6,582 nucleotides of DNA from Acidobacteriaceae bacterium (GCA_025929125.1 JAICMT010000091.1:1-6582); one strand, 5' to 3'; shown: positions 1-5,833, counted from the stretch's first letter. Made by a program: numbers and translations. The notes: generated by a model from the sequence alone, not told the origin.

Positions 1-355
1 AAGTTCCTCCAGTTGTCAGAACTGAAATTATATGCTAATCCGCGAACTTGCGCAGCCGCGGATACGCGAATTGCCTTATGGTGAGAGACTTTGTGCGCGA
101 TACCCCAATGGGGCGGGCTAATCACCAGAGTGGCCGAACCTCCAAGCGATCGACCCATTTTGAACTTTTGCTCGGTCCCAACCGCGGCGGGATGGTCCCG
201 GTCATTTGAGGTCGGGCCCGTCGAGCATGTCCACGACTTAAGCCAGCGAGGCTCGGGCACCGGTGGTGGCCAATTTGGTGGCAAATCCGGGGTTTCTCGG
301 GGATGGCAGGGGATAAAAATTCCAGGTATTCCAGTAGGTTACTGATTCTTCAAGC
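1..355. other. Flanking DNA left of the IS66 element, no confident gene
   Basis: I find no recognisable protein or RNA gene here. One frame on each strand is open through most of the stretch. The plus-strand frame (91-345, 84 codons) is Gly/Pro-rich and low in complexity. The minus-strand frame in the same codon phase runs from about 340 to the window edge but resembles no family I know. Base composition is less GC-rich than in the rest of the window. No tRNA-Tyr or tRNA-Gly is visible, although those genes usually follow tRNA-Thr(UGU) in the neighbourhood suggested by the right flank. It may be a remnant of another mobile element or an ordinary intergenic region. Confidence 0.5.
6..32 (-). 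promoter_or_regulatory. Possible promoter and ribosome binding site leaving the left edge
   Basis: On the minus strand a perfect TATAAT lies at 32-27. It is followed about 17 nt later by GGAGG at 10-6, with five more bases to the window edge. This spacing fits a short leader and a start codon just outside the window. The -35 region, around 50-56, is poor (CTGCGC), so promoter strength is uncertain. The downstream gene cannot be seen. Confidence 0.35.
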
Positions 356-381
356 GTAAGGACTCCGGCATCCCCGTCCTT
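356..381 (+). repeat. IS66 terminal inverted repeat, tnpC side
   Basis: The 26 bases begin GTAAG and share a 15-base core, CTCCGGCATCCCCGT, with the reverse complement of 5583-5608. Only positions 6, 7 and 23 differ. GTAA at the tips is typical of IS66 elements. It lies 41 bp beyond the tnpC stop codon. Confidence 0.92.
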
Positions 382-422
382 GTGGGCGGGAGCGTACCGG
401 CGTAGGGACGGCGGGGATCTCC

Positions 423-2117
423 TCAGGCGGCGCGGCGGGTAGCTGGGAGCGAACTGCGAGCGTTCCAGGGCAGCAGCGCCTCGAGAGCGTCGACAGTCTC
501 GGCGGAGGGGAGGTTTTCGAACAGGAAGTTCAGGTACGCGCCGGGCTCGATTGCATTGGCACGAGCGGTGGCTACGAGGGAGTAGAGATTGGCGCTGGCC
601 CTGGCACCGAGCGGGTTGTTCGCGAAGAGCCAGACGCGCCGCCCCTGGCTGAAGGGGCGGATGAGGTTCTCGACGTAATTGTTATGAGCGGGCACGTCCG
701 CGTGCTCGAGATGCCGCACCAGCTTCGGCCACTGCTTGGTGGTGTAGGCGAGCGCCTTGCCCAGGGCGCTCTGCGGCGGCACCCCCGGTAGGAGGTCATC
801 GACCCAGCGCTTGAACGCCTCGAGGACGGGGGCGGATCGTTGCTGGCGGAGCTTGAGGATCTCTTCGGGATCCAAGGTGCCGCCGACACGTTCGCGCTGC
901 TCGCGCAGCTCCTTGATGTCCCGCTCGGTCTTGAACACCTTGCCGAGGTAATCCTCCATCGCCACACGCGCGAGAGCGCGCCCGGAGGGGAGCTCGGTGA
1001 CCTTCAACGCCTTGTGGTAGTACGTGCGGCAATGCTGCAGGCAGCCAAAGTGCCTAAGTCCTAACGACTCGGTCACGATGTCATAGAGCTCGAGCCCATC
1101 GGTCAGGAGCTTGCCGCGGAAGGGCCCATCGGAGCCGATCAGCAGATCCTTCAGCGCCGCCGCCGTGCGCGAGGGAACGTGGGTGAAGAGCACGATGCGC
1201 CTGCCGGGTGGACCTGCGGCGCGCACCACCATGTAGTGCTCGGAGCTCGGTGCCTTCTCTGATTGCAAGACCTGCAGGTACGTCTCGTCCATCTGCACCA
1301 CAGGCTCGGCGAGCAGATCATCGGCCATCAGGTTGATCAGCGGCATCACCGTCTCGGCGCCCACCGTGTTGACCCAGGTCCCCACAGTCCCCGGCGTCAG
1401 TCGCACCTCCTGACGCTCGAGCTGCCGGCAGATCCGGAAGATCGGCAGCCCGTCATCGAACTTGGAGGTCACCACGTGCGCCAGGAGCGAGGCGCTGGCA
1501 TTGGACTTCGGCAGGATGTTCTTCACCGCCGCGGCGATCGTGACGCCCTGGTGGCAGTGTCTGCAGGCGTACTTCGGGTATATGTGCCGCTCGACCCATA
1601 CCTTTGCGGGCTCGAAGTGATAGCGCTCGCTGACCTCCTCCCCGATGCGCTCTCTCGCCCAGCACACCCCCTCGTGCTCGTGCGTACACCACTTCTCGTG
1701 CGCCGGCGGATCGTGCGGGATCTCCTTGCGCGGCAGGTGTGCAGGGATCGGCTCGCGGCCACCCCTGTGCGGGCGGGCCTTGCGCTCATGGGCGGCGATG
1801 ATCGTGGTGCGCTCATCCTCGGCGGCCTCCGCCGCCTCGATGGCGGCGAGCACCTCGGCCTCGTTGAACAGCATCTTCTGCTCGGCCGAGATGCCAGAGT
1901 CGGTGAGCCGTTCGGAGGAGCGGCCGTAGAGCTGACCCTTGAACCAGCGCAGTTCTTCCTCGAGCAGCCCCTTGCGCTCGAGGGCCTGGCGGTGCTGAAC
2001 TTGAAGCTGCTCGTGCGCCTCGCGAAGCTGGCGCAGCGACTCCTCGGAGACCTTCAGCCGCGCTGCAAGCTCGGCGTTCTGATCAAGGAGTTTGGTGGGG
2101 CGCGGCGGGGCAGGCAC
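423..2117 (-). CDS. IS66 family transposase TnpC (DDE transposase), intact
   Basis: This is the catalytic transposase of the IS66 element, 564 codons, a normal length. In order: an N-terminal coiled coil (about residues 10-60, ending in the conserved ELRWFKGQLYGRSSER), a linker, a zinc-binding stretch (C144 and C152, then C185-x2-C188), and the DDE domain. Likely catalytic residues are D277 in QMDETY, D340 in LLTDGLELY and E484 in NNYVENLIRP. The conserved AHNNYVENLIRPFSQGRRVWLF block is present around residues 477-498, and the IS66 C-terminal segment (about 515-550) follows. The GTG at 2117 is chosen because an in-frame TAA lies only a few codons upstream and the N-terminal coiled coil starts immediately. 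No Shine-Dalgarno is evident, and the start codon lies inside a perfect hairpin with a TATAAT in its loop. It acts on the element ends together with TnpA and TnpB. Confidence 0.95.
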   Translation of the reverse strand: MPAPPRPTKLLDQNAELAARLKVSEESLRQLREAHEQLQVQHRQALERKGLLEEELRWFKGQLYGRSSERLTDSGISAEQKMLFNEAEVLAAIEAAEAAEDERTTIIAAHERKARPHRGGREPIPAHLPRKEIPHDPPAHEKWCTHEHEGVCWARERIGEEVSERYHFEPAKVWVERHIYPKYACRHCHQGVTIAAAVKNILPKSNASASLLAHVVTSKFDDGLPIFRICRQLERQEVRLTPGTVGTWVNTVGAETVMPLINLMADDLLAEPVVQMDETYLQVLQSEKAPSSEHYMVVRAAGPPGRRIVLFTHVPSRTAAALKDLLIGSDGPFRGKLLTDGLELYDIVTESLGLRHFGCLQHCRTYYHKALKVTELPSGRALARVAMEDYLGKVFKTERDIKELREQRERVGGTLDPEEILKLRQQRSAPVLEAFKRWVDDLLPGVPPQSALGKALAYTTKQWPKLVRHLEHADVPAHNNYVENLIRPFSQGRRVWLFANNPLGARASANLYSLVATARANAIEPGAYLNFLFENLPSAETVDALEALLPWNARSSLPATRRAA

Positions 2118-2142
2118 GGAATGAAATTATACCGTGCCTGCC
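2109..2142 (-). promoter_or_regulatory. Perfect hairpin containing the tnpC start codon
   Basis: The arms 2109-2119 and 2132-2142 are perfect 11-bp inverted repeats (GGCAGGCACGG and CCGTGCCTGCC) around a 12-nt loop. In minus-strand mRNA the tnpC GTG (2117-2115) is in the 3' arm, so a transcript reading through from tnpA/tnpB would hide the start codon. No T-run follows, so it is not an intrinsic terminator. The loop contains TATAAT on the minus strand. Confidence 0.75.
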
Positions 2143-2153
2143 TCGCATTACAA
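2126..2153 (-). promoter_or_regulatory. Candidate internal promoter for tnpC
   Basis: On the minus strand TTGTAA (2153-2148, 4 of 6 to consensus) is separated by 16 bp from a perfect TATAAT (2131-2126). Transcription would start near 2119, almost at the tnpC GTG at 2117, so the mRNA would be leaderless or nearly so. It would also lack the 5' arm of the start-codon hairpin. The promoter sits in the 46-bp gap between the tnpB stop and the tnpC start. Confidence 0.5.
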
Positions 2154-2163
2154 CATCTAACTG

Positions 2164-2328
2164 TCACGCCGCGTGCTTGAATCGCAGCATCTTGTGCGGC
2201 TGCCTGAAGATGTCGTATCCATCGAGCAGCCACTCGAGCTCCTCGGCAGTCAGCGTCACCACCTCCTGCTCCATGAGCCTCGGCCAGCAGAACTTCTCCC
2301 GGCCCTCGATCACCTTGTGCCAGACCGC
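2164..2328 (-). pseudogene. tnpB 3' half of IS66, separated from its 5' half
   Basis: These 54 codons plus stop encode the C-terminal half of IS66 TnpB, starting AVWHKVIEGREKF and running through a WPRLM segment and LTAEELEWLLDGYD to the end. This matches the usual TnpB C-terminus, where the L(T/S)...L..LL.G(I/Y)D motif is conserved. It joins perfectly in frame to the 5' half that ends YWHRNGF at 4961: codon TTT, then GCG. In the integrated state it has no start codon or ribosome binding site of its own. The same frame stays open upstream inside the recombinase gene, but only by chance. Confidence 0.88.
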
Positions 2329-2342
2329 GAAGTGGTCTTCAT
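2310..2342 (-). other. Orphan start codon overlapping the recombinase stop (10-codon mini-ORF)
   Basis: An ATG at 2342-2340 overlaps the recombinase TGA as ATGA. It is preceded by AAAGAGG with a 4-nt gap, a credible ribosome binding site. Here it opens only ten codons, crossing the element boundary and stopping in tnpB sequence at 2310. Joined to the other element end, as in an excised circle, the same ATG reads straight into the passenger ORF. It therefore looks like the displaced passenger start. Confidence 0.7.
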
Positions 2343-2349
2343 AAAACCT
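2326..2349. other. Attachment site, tnpB 3' side of the inner element
   Basis: The junction lies at GC (2327-2328), between element sequence ending GAAGACCACTTC on the minus strand and tnpB sequence beginning GGTCTGG. The element arm at 2329-2348 is an imperfect inverted copy of the arm at 4958-4939: 13 of 20 positions match, with AAG near the core and AAAACC at the far end. The boundary was placed from the restored TnpB frame and from this symmetry. A shift of 1-3 bp cannot be excluded. Confidence 0.7.
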
Positions 2350-4432
2350 CTTTTTGGTATGTCGTTGAAAGATCGAGAGAAGACTGTTCCGAAGGCGCTC
2401 TCGCGCCGTTTTTCTGGCCGGAACGTACCCGCCCGATAAGCCGCTGCGCTCCTTCACTCTGCAGAGATCGGCTGTTGAGTATCCACGGTCCACAGGCGAT
2501 CGGCCTTTCTGCGGCAATCTCACCATGTTCAATCGCTGCACGCAATGTGTTGCGGGTCGTACCGAGCAACCGCGCGGCCTCCGAGAGATTGATCCAGCCT
2601 TCCTTTGCCTGACGCTGTGCATCGTGGCACTCAATCCCGTTGCGATGACGAAGCGATGTGACCAATGCGCGAGACCAGAAGTTACCCTGACCGGTAAGCA
2701 ACCGCGCACGGTTGAGCACACCAGCGATCATTTGATCGCTGCAAATGCGCGACAAGCCGCGCACCGCTTCGATGATATCCTTCGAGGTCTGAGTGCTATT
2801 TTGGCCGCGACGGCGCCTCGGCAGACGCAATGGCGTGTGAATACCTCCCTTCCAGTGAATGAGGAGCACGACTTCGCTGCTTTGCTCATCGACGTCGACG
2901 ACAATCTCGCGAATTAATGCTCTCAACAGCCGCTTCTTGGTACGCTCGTCTGCGCCTGCGGCGTACCACACCGCCTCCAGATCGCTCGCGAGCGTCTGGA
3001 AATCATCGAGCGTACCCGCGCCGCCCGTCGCCGCAGCCCCAGACTCCTCCGAGATCCGTAGTTCGAGTGCTTGCTTCTCCTCAAGCGCGACGTTCCATCG
3101 GCGCTCGAGTTCTCGTGTAACGAGCCGGTTCTCGGGATCGTTCGCTTCGTACTGTCGCTGCGCACGAAGCGCGCGATAGCTCGCGGCCTCCAGGTCCCGG
3201 CGCAGCGCCGCGAGGACATCAGAGTGTGCCTGCGTCTCTTGCTGGCCGGCCAAGACCGCAGCCTCTATGGCCGCCGGTTCGACGACGCGCAAGAGTTCCC
3301 CTGCGACGGCAGCGTCCACCGTCGCACCACTGAAGGCGATGCAACGGGCTTCTTTCGTGTCGAGCTCCACGCGCGAGCAGGCATATCGGACGAACTGGTT
3401 CTCATCGCCCTTGTAATAGACGCGTAGGATACGACCGCAGCGGCGGCACCTCAACACACCGCCGAGCAAGCCGATCCCGGACCGCGCGGCTCCGGCTTCT
3501 CCGCCGCCGAATCGGTTGTCGCGGATCATGTTCTGGATGCGCTCGAACTTCTCCCACTCCACGTAGCCCTCGTGCGCGCCGGGAATGAGCGCAACCCAGC
3601 GATCCCGGTCGCGATGGCGCGTGCGGGTCCGCGACTGTCCATCCTCGTAGTGGATGAAGCTCTCGGTCTTCCCGTACGCATACGCGCCGCCGTAAACCGG
3701 GTTCGTGAGGATGCGGTAGATATTGCTGTAGGCGGGACGCCGCCAATGAATGTCGCCGCTCATCATCCGTGCTGGGATCGCCAGCTCATGTTCCATGAAC
3801 CACATCAGGGCCTGCCGGGCGCTGCCGAGTTCGAGGAATTTTGCGAACACAAGCTCGATCGAGCGTCGGATCCGTTCGTCCGGATCTTTTTCCAGCACAC
3901 GCTCGTCGCCCCTGATGAAGCCGATCGGAATATTGGAAACGAACTCTCCTCGCCGCGCCTTCTGTGTACGCGCTTCCTGGGCCCGTTGCCGCAACAGATC
4001 CAGCTCGTACTCACTAAGTGTCCCCTTCAATCCCAGCAGCAGCCGATCGTTGCTCATCCGCGGCGAATAGATCGACTCCTGATCGATCAAGAGCGTATCG
4101 ACGATGCGGCAGACCTCGACCAGCTGCTGCCAGTCGCGGCTGTTGCGCGCAAAGCGGGAGAGCTCTCGCGCACACACGGCACCCACTTCCCCAAGACAGA
4201 CCTGCGCAACCATCCGCTCGAAGCCTGACCGCGTGACAGTACCGCCAGCTGATCGGCCCAGGTCCTCATCGACAATCTCCACCTGGCTCCACCCCAAGCT
4301 GCGCAGATGCGCCTCCATCGCGTACTGGAGCTTCTGGCTCTCCAGGTTGTTCTCCACCTGATAGGCGGTCGACTGTCGCACGTACAGGATCGCCTTGCGC
4401 GCAAGATGTTGCGGCCTGATCTTCTCACTCAT
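2339..4432 (-). CDS. Large serine recombinase (resolvase/integrase family)
   Basis: 697 codons. Residues 12-155 are the resolvase catalytic domain, with YVRQS carrying the nucleophile S21 and the Arg-rich [10 protein letters not shown] at 92-101 (family active-site arginines). The Recombinase domain follows at about 165-310 (NPVYGGAY at 244-251). A zinc ribbon has C329, C332, C352 and C364. A coiled coil spans about 395-465. Two helix-turn-helix segments follow: 553-600, and an excisionase/MerR-like one at 611-660 ([11 protein letters not shown]). The ATG start at 4432 has AGGAGG 8 nt upstream. Its start overlaps the passenger stop as ATGA, and its stop overlaps an ATG at 2342. It most likely integrates and excises the element that carries it. 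All expected catalytic residues seem present, so it is probably active. Confidence 0.93.
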   Translation of the reverse strand: MSEKIRPQHLARKAILYVRQSTAYQVENNLESQKLQYAMEAHLRSLGWSQVEIVDEDLGRSAGGTVTRSGFERMVAQVCLGEVGAVCARELSRFARNSRDWQQLVEVCRIVDTLLIDQESIYSPRMSNDRLLLGLKGTLSEYELDLLRQRAQEARTQKARRGEFVSNIPIGFIRGDERVLEKDPDERIRRSIELVFAKFLELGSARQALMWFMEHELAIPARMMSGDIHWRRPAYSNIYRILTNPVYGGAYAYGKTESFIHYEDGQSRTRTRHRDRDRWVALIPGAHEGYVEWEKFERIQNMIRDNRFGGGEAGAARSGIGLLGGVLRCRRCGRILRVYYKGDENQFVRYACSRVELDTKEARCIAFSGATVDAAVAGELLRVVEPAAIEAAVLAGQQETQAHSDVLAALRRDLEAASYRALRAQRQYEANDPENRLVTRELERRWNVALEEKQALELRISEESGAAATGGAGTLDDFQTLASDLEAVWYAAGADERTKKRLLRALIREIVVDVDEQSSEVVLLIHWKGGIHTPLRLPRRRRGQNSTQTSKDIIEAVRGLSRICSDQMIAGVLNRARLLTGQGNFWSRALVTSLRHRNGIECHDAQRQAKEGWINLSEAARLLGTTRNTLRAAIEHGEIAAERPIACGPWILNSRSLQSEGAQRLIGRVRSGQKNGARAPSEQSSLDLSTTYQKEVL

Positions 4433-4622
4433 CGCCGACCCCTCCTGCGCTGCGGCCTGCGGACGCGGTGCGGCGTGCCTCGCGCAGCAGCTGCGCGAGG
4501 AGCTTTACCGCCTCGGCGCGCATCGTCTCGCTCAGATCGCGCCATTGTGGCGCGGGGACTCTTTCGCAAAACAGGCCCAGTTGTCTGAGCCGATCTCTTC
4601 GTGGGACTCTCTCCATCGGCAT
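4425..4622 (-). CDS. Small protein ORF overlapping the passenger ORF
   Basis: 65 codons starting [12 protein letters not shown], or 63 from the second ATG at 4616. It is read in a different frame from the passenger ORF, lies almost wholly inside that ORF's 3' part, and overlaps the first 8 bases of the recombinase gene. The composition is protein-like: WRDL followed by an amphipathic helix with [10 protein letters not shown]. The passenger frame over the same bases is an arginine-rich run of shadow-like sequence. GAGGGAG sits directly before the first ATG and 6 nt before the second, which favours the second. Both ATGs are inside the 3' arm of a 13-bp hairpin. Short proteins of this W..L...LLA.LL kind often seem to precede serine recombinases, from memory only. 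Function unknown. Confidence 0.55.
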   Translation of the reverse strand: MPMERVPRRDRLRQLGLFCERVPAPQWRDLSETMRAEAVKLLAQLLREARRTASAGRSAGGVGDE

Positions 4623-4962
4623 CTCCCTCTGGGGGTTGAGATGCCGATGGTTGTACCACTGAGCCGGATGCAGCGGCGCGTCGCTCCGCGATCAGGCGCT
4701 GCAGATCCCGGAGCGTCGCGCAATCGACCCCAGGGCGCTCGGCCAGGCGCATCGTCGCGCAGAATTTTGGATCGAACATCCACCGAGGAATTTGCAGAAT
4801 CGCGTCGGGCTCCTCCGGCAGCCGGCATGCGTACGAGAGTACCGCATATACTCCCTTTGCGTTATGTGTCAGAACGTCACGATCGTACCAGCGGTGCCAT
4901 GGGTAACAGAGTCGTCTCAACTCGGAAGTGGCGCCATGGGTTTTTTGTCGATGGCTTGGCAA
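4429..4962 (-). CDS. Passenger protein of the recombinase element, possibly DUF5372-like; start displaced
   Basis: The open frame has 177 codons from a TTG at 4962 that straddles the element boundary. No convincing ribosome binding site or ATG serves it in this integrated copy. The N-terminal part looks structured: [15 protein letters not shown] at 16-30, CRLPEEP near 46, IPRWMF at 58-63, and a helix [10 protein letters not shown] at 86-95. The rest becomes Arg/Ala/Ser-rich and may be only an overlap with the small ORF. A P-x-H-x-x-(Y/G)-x-R opening followed by an IPxW motif resembles small proteins annotated DUF5372 beside serine recombinases; this is recall, not a search. Its stop overlaps the recombinase ATG (ATGA). 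In a circularised element the ORF gains an ATG, MKTTS and a ribosome binding site, giving 181 codons. Function unknown; a recombination partner or directionality factor is conceivable. Confidence 0.6.
   Translation of the reverse strand: MPSHRQKTHGATSELRRLCYPWHRWYDRDVLTHNAKGVYAVLSYACRLPEEPDAILQIPRWMFDPKFCATMRLAERPGVDCATLRDLQRLIAERRAAASGSVVQPSASQPPEGDADGESPTKRSAQTTGPVLRKSPRATMARSERDDARRGGKAPRAAAARGTPHRVRRPQRRRGRR
4478..4500. repeat. Tight 10-bp inverted repeat upstream of the recombinase start
   Basis: CCTCGCGCAG and CTGCGCGAGG are perfect complements separated by three bases, starting about 45 bp upstream of the recombinase ATG. The sequence encodes LLAQLLREA of the small ORF, so the symmetry may come from codon content. 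As RNA it would be a very stable stem-loop. No T-run follows. Confidence 0.5.
4613..4650 (-). promoter_or_regulatory. Perfect hairpin containing the small-ORF start codon
   Basis: The arms 4613-4625 and 4638-4650 are perfect 13-bp inverted repeats (CCATCGGCATCTC and its complement) around a 12-nt loop. In minus-strand mRNA the loop carries most of the AGAGG ribosome binding site, and the 3' arm carries both candidate ATGs (4622, 4616). The geometry matches the hairpin at the tnpC start. It could damp translation of the small ORF or mark the end of the functional passenger coding region. Confidence 0.65.
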
Positions 4963-5155
4963 ATCCGTTCCTGTGCCAGTAGAGGATCTTCACCGCGTTG
5001 TAGTGCTTGCCCACGAAGATCACCAGTGCGCCCGAGAAGGGGTCGATCTTCATCACCTGCTGGGCAACGGCAGCAAGGCCGTTGCGCCACATCCTCATGT
5101 CGACCGGCTCGCGATATAGGTAGACCTTCAGCCCCTCTCCGTACGGGCGCATCAT
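4877..5155 (-). pseudogene. tnpB 5' half of IS66, truncated by the inner element
   Basis: IS66 TnpB is an accessory protein needed for transposition in many members of the family. Here 65 genuine codons run from ATG 5155, which overlaps the tnpA stop as ATGA, to TTT at 4961. They include PVDMRMWRNGL (residues 17-27), DPFSG (38-42) and [11 protein letters not shown] (55-65), the conserved TnpB core. After the junction the frame continues 27 foreign codons (AKPSTKNPW...) and stops at 4877, overlapping the passenger ORF out of frame. Its other half is at 2328-2164; rejoined, TnpB would have 119 residues, the usual size. A longer in-frame start at 5245 lies inside tnpA and is not needed. Confidence 0.9.
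4938..4963. other. Attachment site, tnpB 5' side of the inner element
   Basis: On the minus strand tnpB sequence ending AACGGATTT meets GC (4960-4959), then element sequence CAAGCCATCGAC. The AAAACC run at 4944-4939 mirrors one at 2343-2348 at the same distance from the core. The likely crossover core GC is palindromic, so it alone could not fix the orientation of insertion. The TTG used by the passenger ORF in the integrated copy straddles this junction. Confidence 0.7.
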
Positions 5156-5517
5156 GCCTGCTCTCCCATCAGTTGCAGGAGCCATTGCGGCTGCGGCCAC
5201 ATCCCGCACTCGATCAGCCATCCGCTCGGATGGCGCAGCCGGCATACCGGACCGCGGACCGTGAGCTCCGGTCCTGCGAGGGACTCCTGCACTCGCACCT
5301 GCACGAACTTCTCCAGCCCGCTTCCCGGCTGCGGCCGCGTCGGCAGCACGATCCCCTTCTGCACCAGCTGGCGCCGCACCTTGTACAGCATCGCCATGCT
5401 CAGGCCGTGCGCCCGGTAGTAATCCGTTAGCGACAGCCCCTCCTTCTGCGCCTCTTGCATCCGCTCCATGAAGCGCTGCTGCCCCAGCGTCAGATCCCCT
5501 CGTGTCTCATCGCTCAT
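5152..5517 (-). CDS. IS66 family accessory protein TnpA
   Basis: 121 codons from ATG 5517. It has a helix-turn-helix around residues 28-52 (LSLTDYYRAHGLSMAMLYKVRRQL, in pieces LTDYYRAHG and MLYKVRRQL), typical of IS66 TnpA, which probably binds DNA. The 5517 start is preferred to 5568 or 5523 because GAGGG (5529-5525) lies 7 nt upstream and the conserved sequence starts soon after. The stop TGA overlaps the tnpB ATG (ATGA), suggesting coupled translation. Intact, normal length. I see no clear promoter between it and the right terminal repeat. Confidence 0.88.
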   Translation of the reverse strand: MSDETRGDLTLGQQRFMERMQEAQKEGLSLTDYYRAHGLSMAMLYKVRRQLVQKGIVLPTRPQPGSGLEKFVQVRVQESLAGPELTVRGPVCRLRHPSGWLIECGMWPQPQWLLQLMGEQA

Positions 5518-5582
5518 CGTCATGCCCTCGGCATGCGGCCCATTGCCGCTGCCAGAGCATCGAGCCATCAGCTCAGCGTCGG

Positions 5583-5608
5583 AAGAACGGGGATGCCGGA
5601 GGGCTTAC
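5583..5608 (-). repeat. IS66 terminal inverted repeat, tnpA side
   Basis: Read on the minus strand it begins GTAAG and matches the left repeat at 23 of 26 positions. It marks the outer end of the element, 66 bp beyond the tnpA start. The next bases outward, CGCTGCTC, do not repeat the sequence at the other flank. Confidence 0.92.
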
Positions 5609-5718
5609 CGCTGCTCGCGGCAGACGGCCGATCGCTCTGAAATCGCTCGAGTTGCTCGCAAACCTGGCCACGAGGCGAGCGAACTGCCGAAAAGTTCTTT
5701 CAACATCAAGGAGTTAAG

Positions 5719-5793
5719 TGGTGCCGGCTGAGGGACTTGAACCCCCGACCAACGGTTTACAAAACCGCTGCTCTACCACTGAGCTAAGCCGGC
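5719..5793 (-). tRNA. tRNA-Thr (anticodon UGU)
   Basis: The full cloverleaf can be read on the minus strand: acceptor GCCGGCT pairing with AGCCGGC, D-stem GCTC/GAGC, anticodon stem GCGGT/ACCGT around loop TTTGTAA (anticodon TGT, reading ACA), T-stem GGGGG/CCCTC around TTCAAGT, discriminator A, and encoded CCA at 5721-5719. It lies 61 bp after the SPOR gene stop and 110 bp before the IS66 end. The 3' halves of tRNA genes are common integration sites, but no second copy of this 3' end is present in the window. Confidence 0.96.
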
Positions 5794-5833
5794 GCCCGAG
5801 GAGAGCGCCCGAGAAGGCGCTTCGGAACCGCCA

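Larger units (their letters stand above)
2327..4960 (-). mobile_element. Large-serine-recombinase element inserted in IS66 tnpB
   Basis: About 2.63 kb, flanked at both ends by GC and sitting exactly inside a TnpB codon. It carries, on the minus strand, a passenger ORF, a small overlapping ORF and the serine recombinase, leaving almost no non-coding DNA. Removing one GC plus the interior restores a 119-codon TnpB of normal length. Imperfect inverted repeats flank the core at both inner ends, as expected of a recombinase-bound attP split by integration. No other boundary preserves both the TnpB frame and this symmetry. Large serine recombinases integrate and excise by cutting at a 2-bp core, which agrees with the GC found here. 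Movement itself is inferred, not shown. Confidence 0.82.
356..5608 (-). mobile_element. IS66-family insertion sequence, interrupted by a serine-recombinase element
   Basis: The ends are a 26-bp inverted repeat starting GTAAG. The tnpA-tnpB-tnpC order, all on the minus strand, is diagnostic for IS66. The interval is 5253 bp; removing one 2632-bp inner element leaves about 2621 bp, a normal IS66 size. tnpA and tnpC are intact, while tnpB is split between 5155-4959 and 2328-2164. IS66 elements normally duplicate 8 bp of target, but the flanks here (CTTCAAGC at 348-355, CGCTGCTC at 5609-5616) do not match. The element in its present form probably cannot make full-length TnpB. It could become complete again if the inner element excises. 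Confidence 0.92.

Noticed and set aside
2109..2142. Intrinsic terminator between tnpB and tnpC
   Set aside because: The stem is followed by GC-rich tnpC coding sequence on the minus strand and by TCGCATTA on the plus strand, without a T-run on either side.
1263..2180. 305-codon open frame on the plus strand
   Set aside because: It lies antisense to tnpC, whose catalytic motifs are intact. High GC content produces long antisense frames, and the translation has no recognisable domain.
2164..2721. 185-codon minus-strand frame as a complete gene or a frameshifted recombinase tail
   Set aside because: Only its last 54 codons are real and they are the TnpB C-terminus. The upstream part is an alternate frame of the recombinase, which is complete without it.
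3572..4228. 218-codon open frame on the plus strand
   Set aside because: It is antisense to the recombinase catalytic domain, with no domain and no convincing ribosome binding site.
4958..5155. In-frame fusion of TnpB with the passenger protein
   Set aside because: The TnpB frame crosses the junction as GCC AAG while the passenger frame reads CCA AGC. They are offset, so no fusion protein is made.
5609..5718. Duplicated tRNA 3' end marking a genomic island at tRNA-Thr
   Set aside because: No second copy of the tRNA-Thr 3' sequence is in the window, and the IS66 ends are explained by transposition rather than tRNA-site integration.
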